Positions 1-8,225 of a stretch of 64,000 bases of DNA are shown here, piece by piece; positions within the stretch are counted from its first letter, which is position 1; each line of letters opens with the position of its first letter. The translations under genes were made by a program, and so were the position numbers. Under the pieces are notes generated by a model. The model was not told where the DNA came from. It was given only the letters and a program-made list of their open reading frames with translations, and did no database searches. The stretch is taken from positions 62,001 to 126,000 of the forward strand of contig NZ_VCPE01000008.1 of NCBI RefSeq assembly GCF_005938105.1, written 5' to 3'. This DNA is from Brucella haematophila. GTDB taxonomy: Bacteria; Pseudomonadota; Alphaproteobacteria; Rhizobiales; Rhizobiaceae.

Positions 1-131
1 TCAATGATGTGCGTTTCGGGCACATCTTCCATCAGGGCGCGCAGCGTGACGGTTTCCGCCTGTGCGTATCCCATTCCCGCCAGCAGAAGCAGGCTGACAC
101 CCGCCATTAACTTGTTCCCATATTTCAGCAT
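1..131 (-). CDS. ABC sugar transporter solute-binding protein, N-terminal fragment
   Basis: Only the first 43 codons lie in the window; the gene continues past position 1. The visible part starts with a basic stretch (MLKYGNK), then a hydrophobic core and an AQA signal-peptidase-like site at about residues 22-24, so the product is exported to the periplasm. A good ribosome-binding site (AAGGGA) sits about 9 bases before the ATG. It follows, on the same strand, an ATPase and a permease of a carbohydrate importer, and I infer that it is the binding protein of that importer. The mature sequence that remains is too short to assign a substrate or to confirm the family. Confidence 0.6.
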   Translation of the reverse strand, partial: MLKYGNKLMAGVSLLLLAGMGYAQAETVTLRALMEDVPETHII

Positions 132-180
132 TTTCGTGGTTCCCTTTGTTATGTTTACCCGCATGCAATTTATCTTGGCG

Positions 181-978
181 TCATTTGACGCTGCCGAATG
201 TGAGCCCCTGCACGATGAAGCGCTGGATGAAACGCGATGCGATCACGAGCGGCAAAATGGCCAGAATGACGCCCGCCGCCACTTTCGCAATCTGAACCCC
301 GTTGGAGGTCTGTAGGGAGGCGAGACCGACCGGCACGGTCGCTGTCGCCGGGCCGCTCAGCACCAGTGCAAACAGGAATTCGTTCCAGGCAAGGATGAAA
401 CCCAGCACACCTGCCGCTGCAATACCGGGCAGAGAAACAGGCACGACGATACGCCAGAACGCACCCCAGGCGCTGGCACCATCTGTCTGCGCTGCCCATT
501 CCAGATCGACAGGAATACCCTCGAAGAAACCCATGAGAATCCAGATCAGGAACGGCAGATTGATTGCAGCATACGCAATCGTCAGGCCGAGCACAGAATT
601 GGTCATGCCCACGGAGCGAAACAGCATGAAGGCTGGCAAGACAATCGCCACGGGCGGAAGCATCTGTGTAGCAAGCACGGTGAAGCGGGCCAGCGGACCA
701 CCGGTCTTGAAGCGCGCAAAGGCATAGCCCGTCATTGCCGCAAAGGGCAGCGCGAGTAACACAGACCCCGTCGCCACAATCAGACTGTTAAGGTAATAAA
801 CGCCAAAGCGTTTTTGCGTGAACAGATCCACATAGTTCTGGAAAGTGAACTGCGGCATCAGTTCGGTGGAATAGGCCATCTGCTCTGGAACAAAGCTTGT
901 TCGCAATGTCCACAGCAATGGTAACAGGATCGCAAGCGATACGATGAAAAGACCCGTATGGATGACTATCTTGCGCAT
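181..978 (-). CDS. Carbohydrate ABC transporter permease, MalG/UgpE type
   Basis: Inner-membrane permease of a CUT1-type sugar importer, 265 residues with about six membrane segments. The cytoplasmic EAA loop that docks on the ATPase is clear (EWAAQTDGAS, residues 160-169). I chose the ATG at 978 because GGAG sits six bases upstream; an ATG two codons earlier overlaps that site. It lies ten bases after the MalK-like ATPase and before a signal-peptide protein, so it belongs to one operon with them. CUT1 importers normally need two different permeases; only one is visible, so the partner probably lies beyond the left edge of the window. Confidence 0.9.
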   Translation of the reverse strand: MRKIVIHTGLFIVSLAILLPLLWTLRTSFVPEQMAYSTELMPQFTFQNYVDLFTQKRFGVYYLNSLIVATGSVLLALPFAAMTGYAFARFKTGGPLARFTVLATQMLPPVAIVLPAFMLFRSVGMTNSVLGLTIAYAAINLPFLIWILMGFFEGIPVDLEWAAQTDGASAWGAFWRIVVPVSLPGIAAAGVLGFILAWNEFLFALVLSGPATATVPVGLASLQTSNGVQIAKVAAGVILAILPLVIASRFIQRFIVQGLTFGSVK

Positions 979-987
979 CGCCATCTC

Positions 988-2127
988 CTAGACCGTCACA
1001 AGGCCGGGTTCTAACGGTGGTCGTTTGATCACCTTTTCGGTCTCGGCATCAAAAAGATGCATCGGTCTCGTATCAATGAACAACCGTACCTTTTGCCCGA
1101 CTTCGGCGGTAAAGTGGCGGCTGACGCGGGCATTCAGTTCCAGCGGCTTGTCGTTTCCAATCTGCCCGATGACGACTGTCTCGACACCCAGTTTTTCGAC
1201 CGCAACAACAGTCAGATCAAGCGGCTGCCAATCGGGATTGTTCTGGGCTTCGTAAATGTCTTCAGGCCTGATACCTAACAGAAGCGGTTTGCCGCTGCTG
1301 GCCGCATAATGCGGCTTGTGCATCGCTGGAATACGAATATCGACGCCATCACCCTTTGCCTGCAACTTGCCATCGCCAGATGACGTGAGTTGCACAGGGA
1401 TGAGGTTCATCGGCGGCGTCGCCAGAAACTTTGCAACGAACGTATCCGCAGGATTGGCGTAGACCTCCAGAGGAGCCCCCACCTGAACCATCACGCCGTC
1501 GCGCATGATACAGATGCGATCTCCCATGGTCATGGCCTCGACCTGATCATGCGTCACATGGATGATGGTCTTGCCAAGCCTGCGATGCAGCTTGACCAGT
1601 TCAAGCCGCATTTCAGCACGCAGTTGGGCATCAAGGTTTGATAGCGGTTCGTCGAGAAGAAAGGCGTTGGGCTCGCGGACAATCGCCCGGCCAAGCGCAA
1701 CGCGCTGACGCTGCCCGCCGGACAGTGCGGCGGGTTTGCGATCAATATATTTGTTCAGCCCCAGCATATTGGCAGCATCGGAAACCTTGGCTGCAATCTC
1801 GGCAGCGGGCACGCCACGCATCTTGAGGCCGAAGCCCATATTCTGCCGCACAGTCATATGCGGATAGAGCGCATAGGACTGAAACACGACCGCAACATTA
1901 CGATCTTTTGGTGGGAGCCGCGTCACGGATTTACCGCCAATACGCAGGTCGCCAGAGGTGATGCCCTCAAGTCCTGCAATCATGCGCAATGTCGTCGATT
2001 TCCCGCAACCAGATGGTCCGAGAAAAATTACAAACTCGCCGTCCTCGATCTTGAGATCGACATCACGCACCCCATAGGCGCCATTGGCGTATAGTTTGGA
2101 GACGTGTTCTAGTTCGATCGACGCCAT
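988..2127 (-). CDS. Sugar ABC transporter ATPase, MalK/UgpC type
   Basis: ATP-hydrolysing subunit of a CUT1 carbohydrate importer, 379 residues, the usual length for the MalK/UgpC/MsmK family. Walker A GPSGCGKST is at residues 37-45, the signature LSGGQRQR at about 135-142 and Walker B FLLDEP at about 157-162; the C-terminal 140 residues form the TOBE-like regulatory domain typical of this family. It is transcribed ahead of the permease at 978 and behind the SDR gene. Proteins of this family are often shared between several importers, so the substrate cannot be named; polyols or glycerol phosphate are possible. Confidence 0.93.
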   Translation of the reverse strand: MASIELEHVSKLYANGAYGVRDVDLKIEDGEFVIFLGPSGCGKSTTLRMIAGLEGITSGDLRIGGKSVTRLPPKDRNVAVVFQSYALYPHMTVRQNMGFGLKMRGVPAAEIAAKVSDAANMLGLNKYIDRKPAALSGGQRQRVALGRAIVREPNAFLLDEPLSNLDAQLRAEMRLELVKLHRRLGKTIIHVTHDQVEAMTMGDRICIMRDGVMVQVGAPLEVYANPADTFVAKFLATPPMNLIPVQLTSSGDGKLQAKGDGVDIRIPAMHKPHYAASSGKPLLLGIRPEDIYEAQNNPDWQPLDLTVVAVEKLGVETVVIGQIGNDKPLELNARVSRHFTAEVGQKVRLFIDTRPMHLFDAETEKVIKRPPLEPGLVTV

Positions 2128-2229
2128 TCAGGTCTACCCTTCTGCACGATCAGCGACACGGGCCATTTTTAGCCGGCCGCCGTTATTCCCCTGGAGGTGA
2201 CTGCACTTTGTCAGCCATTCTTGTTCGTG

Positions 2230-2256
2230 GGCGCTTCACATCTGGCGTGAAGCGCC
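2230..2256 (-). terminator. Hairpin between the SDR gene and the ABC ATPase gene
   Basis: A perfect 10-base inverted repeat (2230-2239 with 2247-2256, arm GGCGCTTCAC, 7-base loop) lies ten bases after the SDR stop codon. On the minus strand it is not followed by a T-run, so it may attenuate or protect the message rather than stop it fully. It separates the dehydrogenase from the transporter genes downstream. Confidence 0.5.
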
Positions 2257-2265
2257 TTGTCTGCA

Positions 2266-3069
2266 CTAGGTCGTATAGACGCCGCCGGTCACATTGATGC
2301 CTTGTCCGGTCATGAAGCGCGCGCCATCCGAGCAGAGGAAGACGACAACTTCGGCGACGTCTTCCGGCTCTTCGAGACGACCAAGCGGGGTCTGTGATAC
2401 ATAATCGGCAATGACCTGTTCAGGTGTAATGCCGCGCAGTTCTGCTTCCCATTCCACTTCACGTGATTGCATGGAGGTTTTGACGAAGCCGGGACAAACC
2501 GCATTCACGCGAATTCCATTCGGCGCGAGTTCACGCGCCAGTGCTTGTGTCCAACCAAGAACTGCAAATTTGCTTGCTGAATAATGGGCCAAAAGCGGTG
2601 CCCCAATCTTGGCGGCAAGCGATGCCGTATTGACGATCACGCCCTTGGTGTCGCTGGCGAGAAAATAGCGGGCGGCGATCTGGTTGGTCAGAAACACGCC
2701 ACGTGTATTAACGTCGAAATTGAAGTCCCACTCTTTGTCAGTGAGGTCGACCGCACGGTTCATCGTGGAAACACCAGCATTTGCCGCGACAATATCAAGA
2801 CCACCCCATTGGGCGATCAGAGCATCGAAGCCTGCCTCGACGGATGCGCGCTGGCTGACATCCATCGCCAGTCCGACAGCATCGCCGCCAAATTCGCTTG
2901 CTGCGCGTTTCGCAGCATCACCGTTGATATCGGCAATTGCAATACGAACGCCATGGCGCGCCAATGCACGCGCAATCGCATTGCCTATGCCGGAAGCTGC
3001 ACCCGTCACAATGGCGCGCTTGCCGTTCAGTTCGCTGGCCAGTTTGCCCGGCATTGCAGCGTTTGTCAT
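2266..3069 (-). CDS. SDR family NAD(P)-dependent oxidoreductase
   Basis: Classical short-chain dehydrogenase, 267 residues. The cofactor motif TGAASGIG is at residues 22-29, the NAG motif at about 97-99, and the catalytic Ser149, Tyr163 and Lys167 (YSASK) are all present, so it should be active on a sugar alcohol or other secondary alcohol. I start it at the ATG at 3069 because GAGGG is about eight bases upstream; a GTG three codons earlier overlaps that site. It is first in a minus-strand run that continues into a sugar ABC importer and is divergent from a DeoR regulator, which suggests polyol or sugar oxidation. The substrate is not readable from sequence. Confidence 0.88.
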   Translation of the reverse strand: MTNAAMPGKLASELNGKRAIVTGAASGIGNAIARALARHGVRIAIADINGDAAKRAASEFGGDAVGLAMDVSQRASVEAGFDALIAQWGGLDIVAANAGVSTMNRAVDLTDKEWDFNFDVNTRGVFLTNQIAARYFLASDTKGVIVNTASLAAKIGAPLLAHYSASKFAVLGWTQALARELAPNGIRVNAVCPGFVKTSMQSREVEWEAELRGITPEQVIADYVSQTPLGRLEEPEDVAEVVVFLCSDGARFMTGQGINVTGGVYTT

Positions 3070-3126
3070 TTTGTTCACCCTCGGAACGAATGTTATCGAT
3101 CACGAAAAAGCATATTCACTGTTTGA

Positions 3127-3164
3127 TTATGTTGGCAATACATAAAATTATGTTCGTTTATGTT
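3127..3164. promoter_or_regulatory. Candidate DeoR operator repeats in the divergent promoter
   Basis: The AT-rich gap between the SDR gene and the DeoR gene carries three copies of TTATGTT at 3127-3133, 3148-3154 and 3158-3164, spaced 21 and 10 bases apart, which places them on the same helix face. CATAA-AA-TTATG at 3141-3152 also forms a short inverted repeat. Repeated short sites of this kind are usual for DeoR-family repressors; the assignment to the adjacent regulator is inference. Confidence 0.4.
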
Positions 3165-3239
3165 TTTTTGCGATTGATTTTGTTCGATCCTTCTCCTAAT
3201 GAATAAGTTGAATGTCTGGTCGAACCACCGGAGGAAAGC

Positions 3240-4076
3240 ATGACGGACAAGCAAAAGGACATCCAGCCAGCGGAAGCAAAACGGCTGCCTGCCCGCGTTC
3301 GCCATGCCCATCTCGTCGACGCCGCACGCAAGCGTGGATTCCTCCAGGTTGTTGATATCGCTGCTGAACTTGGCGTCTCGGAAATGACCATTCGTCGCGA
3401 TCTCATTGAACTGGAGCGCGACGGTCTGCTGGTTCGAACGCATGGCGGAGCCGTCATCGATGATGACGCGCCGGAACCTTTTCTCGACCGCGAGGAACCT
3501 GCTTTTTCAGCTCGCCTGCGCGAACACAATCCCGAAAAAATGAGCATCGTTGCCAAGGCACTGGAGCTTGTTGAACGCCGCATGAGCTTGGCGCTTGATG
3601 TCGGGTCCACCACTTATCTGCTCGCGGAAGCCCTGTGTGACACCGTGGGCGTCAAGTTTTTTACGTCCAGCCTCCGGACCGCGCAGCTTCTCGGCGGCGC
3701 ACAGCGCGAAGTCTATGTCCCTGCGGGTCAGATCCGCGGTGAAGAACTTTCCATCTGTGGCAAGTCGGCCTGTGACGAGTTTGAGCGCCTGTGGTTTGAT
3801 ATCGCCTTTATTGGCGTTTCGGGCATTACGGCAGATGGTCTCTTCGATTATTCGCCGGAAGATAGTGACCTGAAGCGGGTTTACCTGCGCCGCGCCAATC
3901 GCAAGGTGCTTCTCTGCCATAGCGCCAAGTTCAACCATATGTCCCTCATCAGGATCGCCGATCTCGACGAAATCGACACCCTGATCAGCGATGCAGCCCC
4001 TCCTCCGAATATCGCCAGCGCGCTTTCCAGAGCGAATGTCGAAATCATCATAGCTCCCCCTGTTACAGGCATTTGA
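3240..4076 (+). CDS. DeoR/GlpR family transcriptional regulator
   Basis: Sugar-responsive DNA-binding repressor, 278 residues. The N-terminal helix-turn-helix covers about residues 35-58 (ending TIRRDL), followed by the RTHGGA segment characteristic of the family, and a C-terminal sugar-phosphate sensor domain with the DVGSTTY motif. A GGAGGAA-like site (CCGGAGGAAAGC) precedes the ATG. It is the first gene of a plus-strand unit with an FGGY kinase 12 bases downstream, and it is divergent from the SDR/ABC unit; the inducer is therefore likely a phosphorylated sugar made by the kinase. Confidence 0.92.
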   Translation: MTDKQKDIQPAEAKRLPARVRHAHLVDAARKRGFLQVVDIAAELGVSEMTIRRDLIELERDGLLVRTHGGAVIDDDAPEPFLDREEPAFSARLREHNPEKMSIVAKALELVERRMSLALDVGSTTYLLAEALCDTVGVKFFTSSLRTAQLLGGAQREVYVPAGQIRGEELSICGKSACDEFERLWFDIAFIGVSGITADGLFDYSPEDSDLKRVYLRRANRKVLLCHSAKFNHMSLIRIADLDEIDTLISDAAPPPNIASALSRANVEIIIAPPVTGI

Positions 4077-4088
4077 CCGGAAATTTCC

Positions 4089-5591
4089 ATGAGCTGCGTT
4101 CTAGGTCTTGATATCGGCACCACCTCTACTATCGGCATTCTCGTGCGACTTCCGGACGAAGTGCTCGGCATCACATCCCGACCCGTTACCTTGACGTCGC
4201 GTCAGCCCGGCTGGGCAGAAGAAGACCCGGAACAATGGTGGAGCAATTGCTGTGCCATCATTCAAGAGCTGATTGGCACAGCCGGCATCGCAGCCTCAGA
4301 GATTGTTGGTGTTGGTGTGACCGGTATGTTGCCCGCCGTTGTTCTCCTGGACGAGAATGGTGCTGTGCTTCGACCAAGCATTCAGCAAAGCGATGGACGT
4401 GTCGCCGCTGAGGTCGCCGAACTGCGTAATGAAATTGATGAAGCCGAATTTATTACCAAAGCAGGCAACGGCATAAACCAGCAGCTTGTCGCCACCAAGC
4501 TGCGCTGGATCGAACGGCACGAACCGGAGGTCTTTGCCAGGATCGCAACCGTTTTCGGTTCCTACGACTACATTAACTGGAAGCTGACCGGAGAACGGCG
4601 GATTGAACAAAACTGGGCTCTGGAAGCCGGTTTTGTCGACATCGCAACCGACGAACTGTCCCCGGAATTGATCGCCCTCACCCATCTGGCTTTGTCGGTC
4701 GTTCCTGCGAAGGTTTCATCCCATGCGGTCATGGGAACAATAACGAAATCTGCGGCCCTCTCTACGGGCCTTGCAGAGGGAACACTGGTTGTCGGCGGTG
4801 CTGCCGATATGATTGCCTCGGCGCTTGCGGCAGGTGTATCGCAAGAAGGTCAGGTACTGCTCAAATTTGGTGGTGCGCTGGATATTCTGGTTGCGACAGC
4901 AAAGGCAGCGCCCGATCCGCGCCTGTTCCTCGATTATCATCTGGTGCCGGGGCTTTACATGCCGAATGGTTGCATGTCGACCGGTGGCTCCGGGCTTAAC
5001 TGGTTTGCCGAGAACTTTGCAGGCGGCGAAAAGCAGGCCGCAATTGATGCAGGTCTAAGCCTGCACCAACATCTCGACACGCTTGCCGCGAAAATCGATG
5101 CAGGCGCTGACGGCGTGGCGATTGTCCCATATTTCCTTGGCGAGAAGACCCCTATCCATGACCCCTTCGCCCGAGGCACCATTACCGGTCTTAGCCTCAA
5201 TCACAAGGTCGGCCATGTATGGCGTGCGTTGCTTGAGGCCTATGCCTATGCTGCGCGCCATCATATCGAAGTGCTTCAGGATATGGGGCATCACCCCAAG
5301 CAATATCTCGCCTCCGACGGCGGCGCCAACAGCCGCGTCTGGATGCAGATCGTGGCGGACGTACTACAGGCTCCAATTCGTCAGCTCAAAGGGCATCCCG
5401 GCTCGTCATTAGGCGCAGCCTGGGCGGCGGCTGTGGGCGCAGAGGCAGTCGATGGCTGGTCGGGAATTTCCGCCTTCGTTGAAAACGGCGATCTCATCCT
5501 GCCGAGACCCGAAAATGCTGCGACTTACAACAGCGGTTATCAACGTTTCCGCGAGATTTACACCAACCTCAAGCCGCTTTACAGAGAGTAA
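4089..5591 (+). CDS. FGGY family carbohydrate kinase
   Basis: ATP-dependent sugar kinase of the xylulokinase/glycerol kinase fold, 500 residues, full length. The N-terminal phosphate loop GLDIGTTS is at residues 6-13, and the second actin-like domain shows the GGSGLNWF segment and a DGGANSRVW motif that contacts the adenosine. It follows the DeoR gene by 12 bases and precedes a HAD phosphatase by 8 bases, so the three are co-transcribed. The substrate could be a ketose such as a xylulose or ribulose analogue; this is not decided by the sequence alone. A second FGGY kinase lies at 10912-12408. Confidence 0.92.
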   Translation: MSCVLGLDIGTTSTIGILVRLPDEVLGITSRPVTLTSRQPGWAEEDPEQWWSNCCAIIQELIGTAGIAASEIVGVGVTGMLPAVVLLDENGAVLRPSIQQSDGRVAAEVAELRNEIDEAEFITKAGNGINQQLVATKLRWIERHEPEVFARIATVFGSYDYINWKLTGERRIEQNWALEAGFVDIATDELSPELIALTHLALSVVPAKVSSHAVMGTITKSAALSTGLAEGTLVVGGAADMIASALAAGVSQEGQVLLKFGGALDILVATAKAAPDPRLFLDYHLVPGLYMPNGCMSTGGSGLNWFAENFAGGEKQAAIDAGLSLHQHLDTLAAKIDAGADGVAIVPYFLGEKTPIHDPFARGTITGLSLNHKVGHVWRALLEAYAYAARHHIEVLQDMGHHPKQYLASDGGANSRVWMQIVADVLQAPIRQLKGHPGSSLGAAWAAAVGAEAVDGWSGISAFVENGDLILPRPENAATYNSGYQRFREIYTNLKPLYRE

Positions 5592-5599
5592 TCACAACG

Positions 5600-6238
5600 A
5601 TGACGATCAAAGCCATCGCATGGGATATAGACGGTACGCTCGTTGATAGTGAGCCGCTTCACCATAAGGCACTTCTGACCGGTACGGCACATTTCGGCAC
5701 CGATCTCAGCGATATTCCAGAAGAACGATTTCGCGGGGTCCATATGGATGCCGTCTTTGAAGTGGTCAAACCGCGACTGCCAGCCGATTTGAGCTTTGAG
5801 CCATGGATCGAACGCATTCGTGACCATTACATCGCCCATGCGGGCGAACTTCGGCCCATCACGGGCGTCCTGGAAGCAATGGACGCGGCAAAGGACTACG
5901 GTCTGTTGCAGGTATGCGTCTCGAATTCCGGTCGCAACATTGTCGACACCAACATCGCCGCGCTTGGAATTGCAGACAAGCTGCGCTTTTCCATCAGCAT
6001 CAATGATGTGCGGCATGGCAAACCGGACCCAGAGCCTTATCTGGCTGCGGCTGAGCGGCTACGGCTCGCTCCCGCCGAGATGATTGCAATCGAAGACAGT
6101 TTGACGGGAGCAATCTCGGCGCGTGCCGCAGGCATGAAGGTGGTCGGCTACGGTATGGCTGAACAGCCAGGAAATCCAATCGATCACTACCTGCATCACT
6201 ACACAGAGTTACCGGCAATCCTGCGCGCTCACATGTGA
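5600..6238 (+). CDS. HAD family phosphatase / beta-phosphoglucomutase-like
   Basis: Haloacid-dehalogenase-fold phosphotransferase, 212 residues. Motif I DIDGT carries the nucleophile Asp9 and acid/base Asp11; a VSNSG motif II, the Lys of HGKPDP and the acidic IEDS motif are all in order, so catalytic residues are complete. The cap domain follows motif I as in subfamily I enzymes. It starts eight bases after the FGGY kinase. Enzymes of this type either hydrolyse sugar phosphates or isomerise them; next to a sugar kinase a mutase or a housecleaning phosphatase would both make sense. Confidence 0.88.
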   Translation: MTIKAIAWDIDGTLVDSEPLHHKALLTGTAHFGTDLSDIPEERFRGVHMDAVFEVVKPRLPADLSFEPWIERIRDHYIAHAGELRPITGVLEAMDAAKDYGLLQVCVSNSGRNIVDTNIAALGIADKLRFSISINDVRHGKPDPEPYLAAAERLRLAPAEMIAIEDSLTGAISARAAGMKVVGYGMAEQPGNPIDHYLHHYTELPAILRAHM

Positions 6239-6298
6239 GCGAACACACTGCATGAAGATCAACCGGCCAGAGGTCGGAAGAAGAATACGAAGCTAACG

Positions 6299-6324
6299 CC
6301 GTCTTCGGATTGAACCGAAGACGG
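6299..6324 (+). terminator. Hairpin between the HAD and SgcQ-like genes
   Basis: A perfect 10-base inverted repeat CCGTCTTCGG / CCGAAGACGG with a 6-base loop lies 60 bases after the HAD stop codon and 20 bases before the next start. There is no T-run after it, so it is more likely a partial terminator or RNA-stability element within the operon than a full stop. Confidence 0.5.
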
Positions 6325-6344
6325 GCACAACAAAGGGGTTCACC

Positions 6345-7154
6345 ATGAGCAAGTTTTTTGATCTTTTCCCGACGAAGAAGCCCATCATCGCGATGGTGCA
6401 TCTTAACCCGATGCCTGGCGCTCCGCTTTATGACGCGGAAGCTGGCATCGAAGGTATCGTTGAGGCAGCGCGTCGCGATCTCACAGCATTGCAGGACGCT
6501 GATGTCGATGCCGTTATGTTCGGCAATGAAAACGACCGTCCATACGAACTTGCTGTCGATGTCGCCTCCACAGCAACCATGGCCTATGTCATTGGCCGTC
6601 TGCGTGGTGAGATCGCAAAGCCTTTTGGCGTCAACGTTCTCTGGGACCCTAAAAGCTCGGTCGCCTTGGCCACAGCAACCGGTGCGTCCTTCATGCGCGA
6701 AATCCTGACCGGCACTTATGCCTCCGACATGGGGCCGTGGACGCCAAATGCGGGTGAAACGATGCGCTATCGCAATCGTCTTGGCCGCTCGGATCTTGTC
6801 ATGCTGGACAACGTATCTGCTGAATTCGCGGATTCAATGGATCGCCGCCCCCTCCCCGACCGGGCACGTTCGGCTGTGTTCTCATCCATTCCCGATGCCG
6901 TTCTGGTGTCGGGAACGATCACCGGTGAAGCCGCCAATGTTTCGGACCTCGAAGCCGTCAAGCGGGTACTGCCGAACACGGCGGTTCTGGCCAATACGGG
7001 CGTGCGTCATGCAACCGTCGCCGACATCCTCAAGATTGCCGATGGCTGCATTGTTGGTTCTTCGCTGAAGGTCGATGGCAACACCTGGAATGCAGTCGAT
7101 CCGGAACGTGCCAAGGAATTCATGAACATCGTGAAGAAAGCCCGCAAGGACTAA
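6345..7154 (+). CDS. BtpA/SgcQ family TIM-barrel protein
   Basis: 269-residue protein of the BtpA/SgcQ family, whose biochemical role is unsettled: BtpA was linked to photosystem I accumulation in cyanobacteria and SgcQ belongs to a putative sugar operon in Escherichia coli. The opening strand IIAMVHLNPMPGAP, the early GNENDRPY segment and the C-terminal phosphate-binding GSSLK are typical of its TIM barrel. A clear ribosome-binding site (AAAGGGG) precedes the ATG. It is last in the DeoR-kinase-phosphatase unit and convergent with an operon holding an SgcX-like M42 peptidase, which supports a sugar-catabolic role here. Confidence 0.88.
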   Translation: MSKFFDLFPTKKPIIAMVHLNPMPGAPLYDAEAGIEGIVEAARRDLTALQDADVDAVMFGNENDRPYELAVDVASTATMAYVIGRLRGEIAKPFGVNVLWDPKSSVALATATGASFMREILTGTYASDMGPWTPNAGETMRYRNRLGRSDLVMLDNVSAEFADSMDRRPLPDRARSAVFSSIPDAVLVSGTITGEAANVSDLEAVKRVLPNTAVLANTGVRHATVADILKIADGCIVGSSLKVDGNTWNAVDPERAKEFMNIVKKARKD

Positions 7155-7165
7155 TGAAAAGACAA

Positions 7166-7195
7166 TCGCGCGCGGTGACTGTTCGCCGCGCGCGA
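7166..7195. terminator. Bidirectional hairpin between convergent operons
   Basis: A 10-base perfect inverted repeat (7166-7175 with 7186-7195, arm TCGCGCGCGG, 10-base loop) sits between the convergent SgcQ-like and permease genes. It can form on either transcript and is the likely end point for both operons, although it lacks a T-run. Confidence 0.55.
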
Positions 7196-7205
7196 TAGAC
7201 GCCTA

Positions 7206-8225
7206 TCACGCTCCCAAAGGCTGCGCCAGACGCGCCCGATGCCGGCTCAATCGTTCGATCAATATCGGCAAACCCGTACCCACCACAATCAGACAACCAA
7301 TAACGACCTTTTGCCAATAGGATGGCACACCCGCCATCAACAGCGTCGTATTGATCATTGTGATGACAAATACACCAAGTAGCGTCCCGAGTACTGTACC
7401 GTGACCGCCTGTTATTCGCGCTCCACCAAGAACAACGGCTGCGATGACGTTCAGCTCCATGCCGACCAGATCGAACGGATTGGCCATGCGCGACAGGGTC
7501 ATATGTGTCATTCCAGCCAGACCGGCAATCGCGCCCGCCAGAACATAGATCAATAGCTTGACGCGCCCCACACGTATGCCGATGCGAGTGGCAGCTTCTT
7601 CAGAACCGCCGATGGCGTAAATTTTCCGCCCGAACAGCGTGAAGTTCATGATGAAGGCGACGAATATAGCGACCCCTACCAGAACAAAGAATGACATTGG
7701 AAGCGATACCATCTGACCCAATGCGTTTTCCATCCGCACCAGAATGCTGCGCGAGAAACTGATAACTTCGCGCGGCACAGACGTGATGTAGACCGTCCCG
7801 ACGAAGGTCAGTAATGCCCCCCGAAAAAGGCTCATCGTACCAAGGGTGACAATAAGCGTCGGCAGACCAAGCCCACCGACCAGTATTCCGTTGATGAGCC
7901 CTAGACTGGCACCAATGAGCGCCGCCAGACCGAAATAGGCGATAATCGGAACATGGATATCGATACCCATGACGATTTTTACCGTTGCGTACATGGCAAA
8001 GGCACCGATTGCCGTGCAGGATACGTCGATGCCGCCCGATGCCAGCACCATCATGACACCCAGAGCAAATATTCCGGTCACCAGTGAGTTGCGTGCCAGG
8101 TCTATCAGCGTTGCCGGCGAGAAGAACGCGGGATTGAGAATGCTCAACACAACTGCAAAGGCGACAGCTGTCAGAAAGACCACACCCTGCGGTGTCGAGA
8201 GCACCCGGATCAACGAATTGTTCAT
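7206..8225 (-). CDS. Ribose/AI-2-type ABC transporter permease
   Basis: Inner-membrane permease of the CUT2 (ribose, xylose, rhamnose, AI-2) family, 339 residues, about eight to ten membrane segments, with the family's ASGGIDVS segment after the second helix and a GxxxGxxNG loop (GLINGILVGGLGLP). Its start overlaps the ATPase stop by four bases (ATGA), so translation is coupled. A second, different permease of the same family lies at 13505-14488, so the importer probably uses a heterodimeric membrane channel, as in Lsr or Rha systems. Confidence 0.92.
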   Translation of the reverse strand: MNNSLIRVLSTPQGVVFLTAVAFAVVLSILNPAFFSPATLIDLARNSLVTGIFALGVMMVLASGGIDVSCTAIGAFAMYATVKIVMGIDIHVPIIAYFGLAALIGASLGLINGILVGGLGLPTLIVTLGTMSLFRGALLTFVGTVYITSVPREVISFSRSILVRMENALGQMVSLPMSFFVLVGVAIFVAFIMNFTLFGRKIYAIGGSEEAATRIGIRVGRVKLLIYVLAGAIAGLAGMTHMTLSRMANPFDLVGMELNVIAAVVLGGARITGGHGTVLGTLLGVFVITMINTTLLMAGVPSYWQKVVIGCLIVVGTGLPILIERLSRHRARLAQPLGA

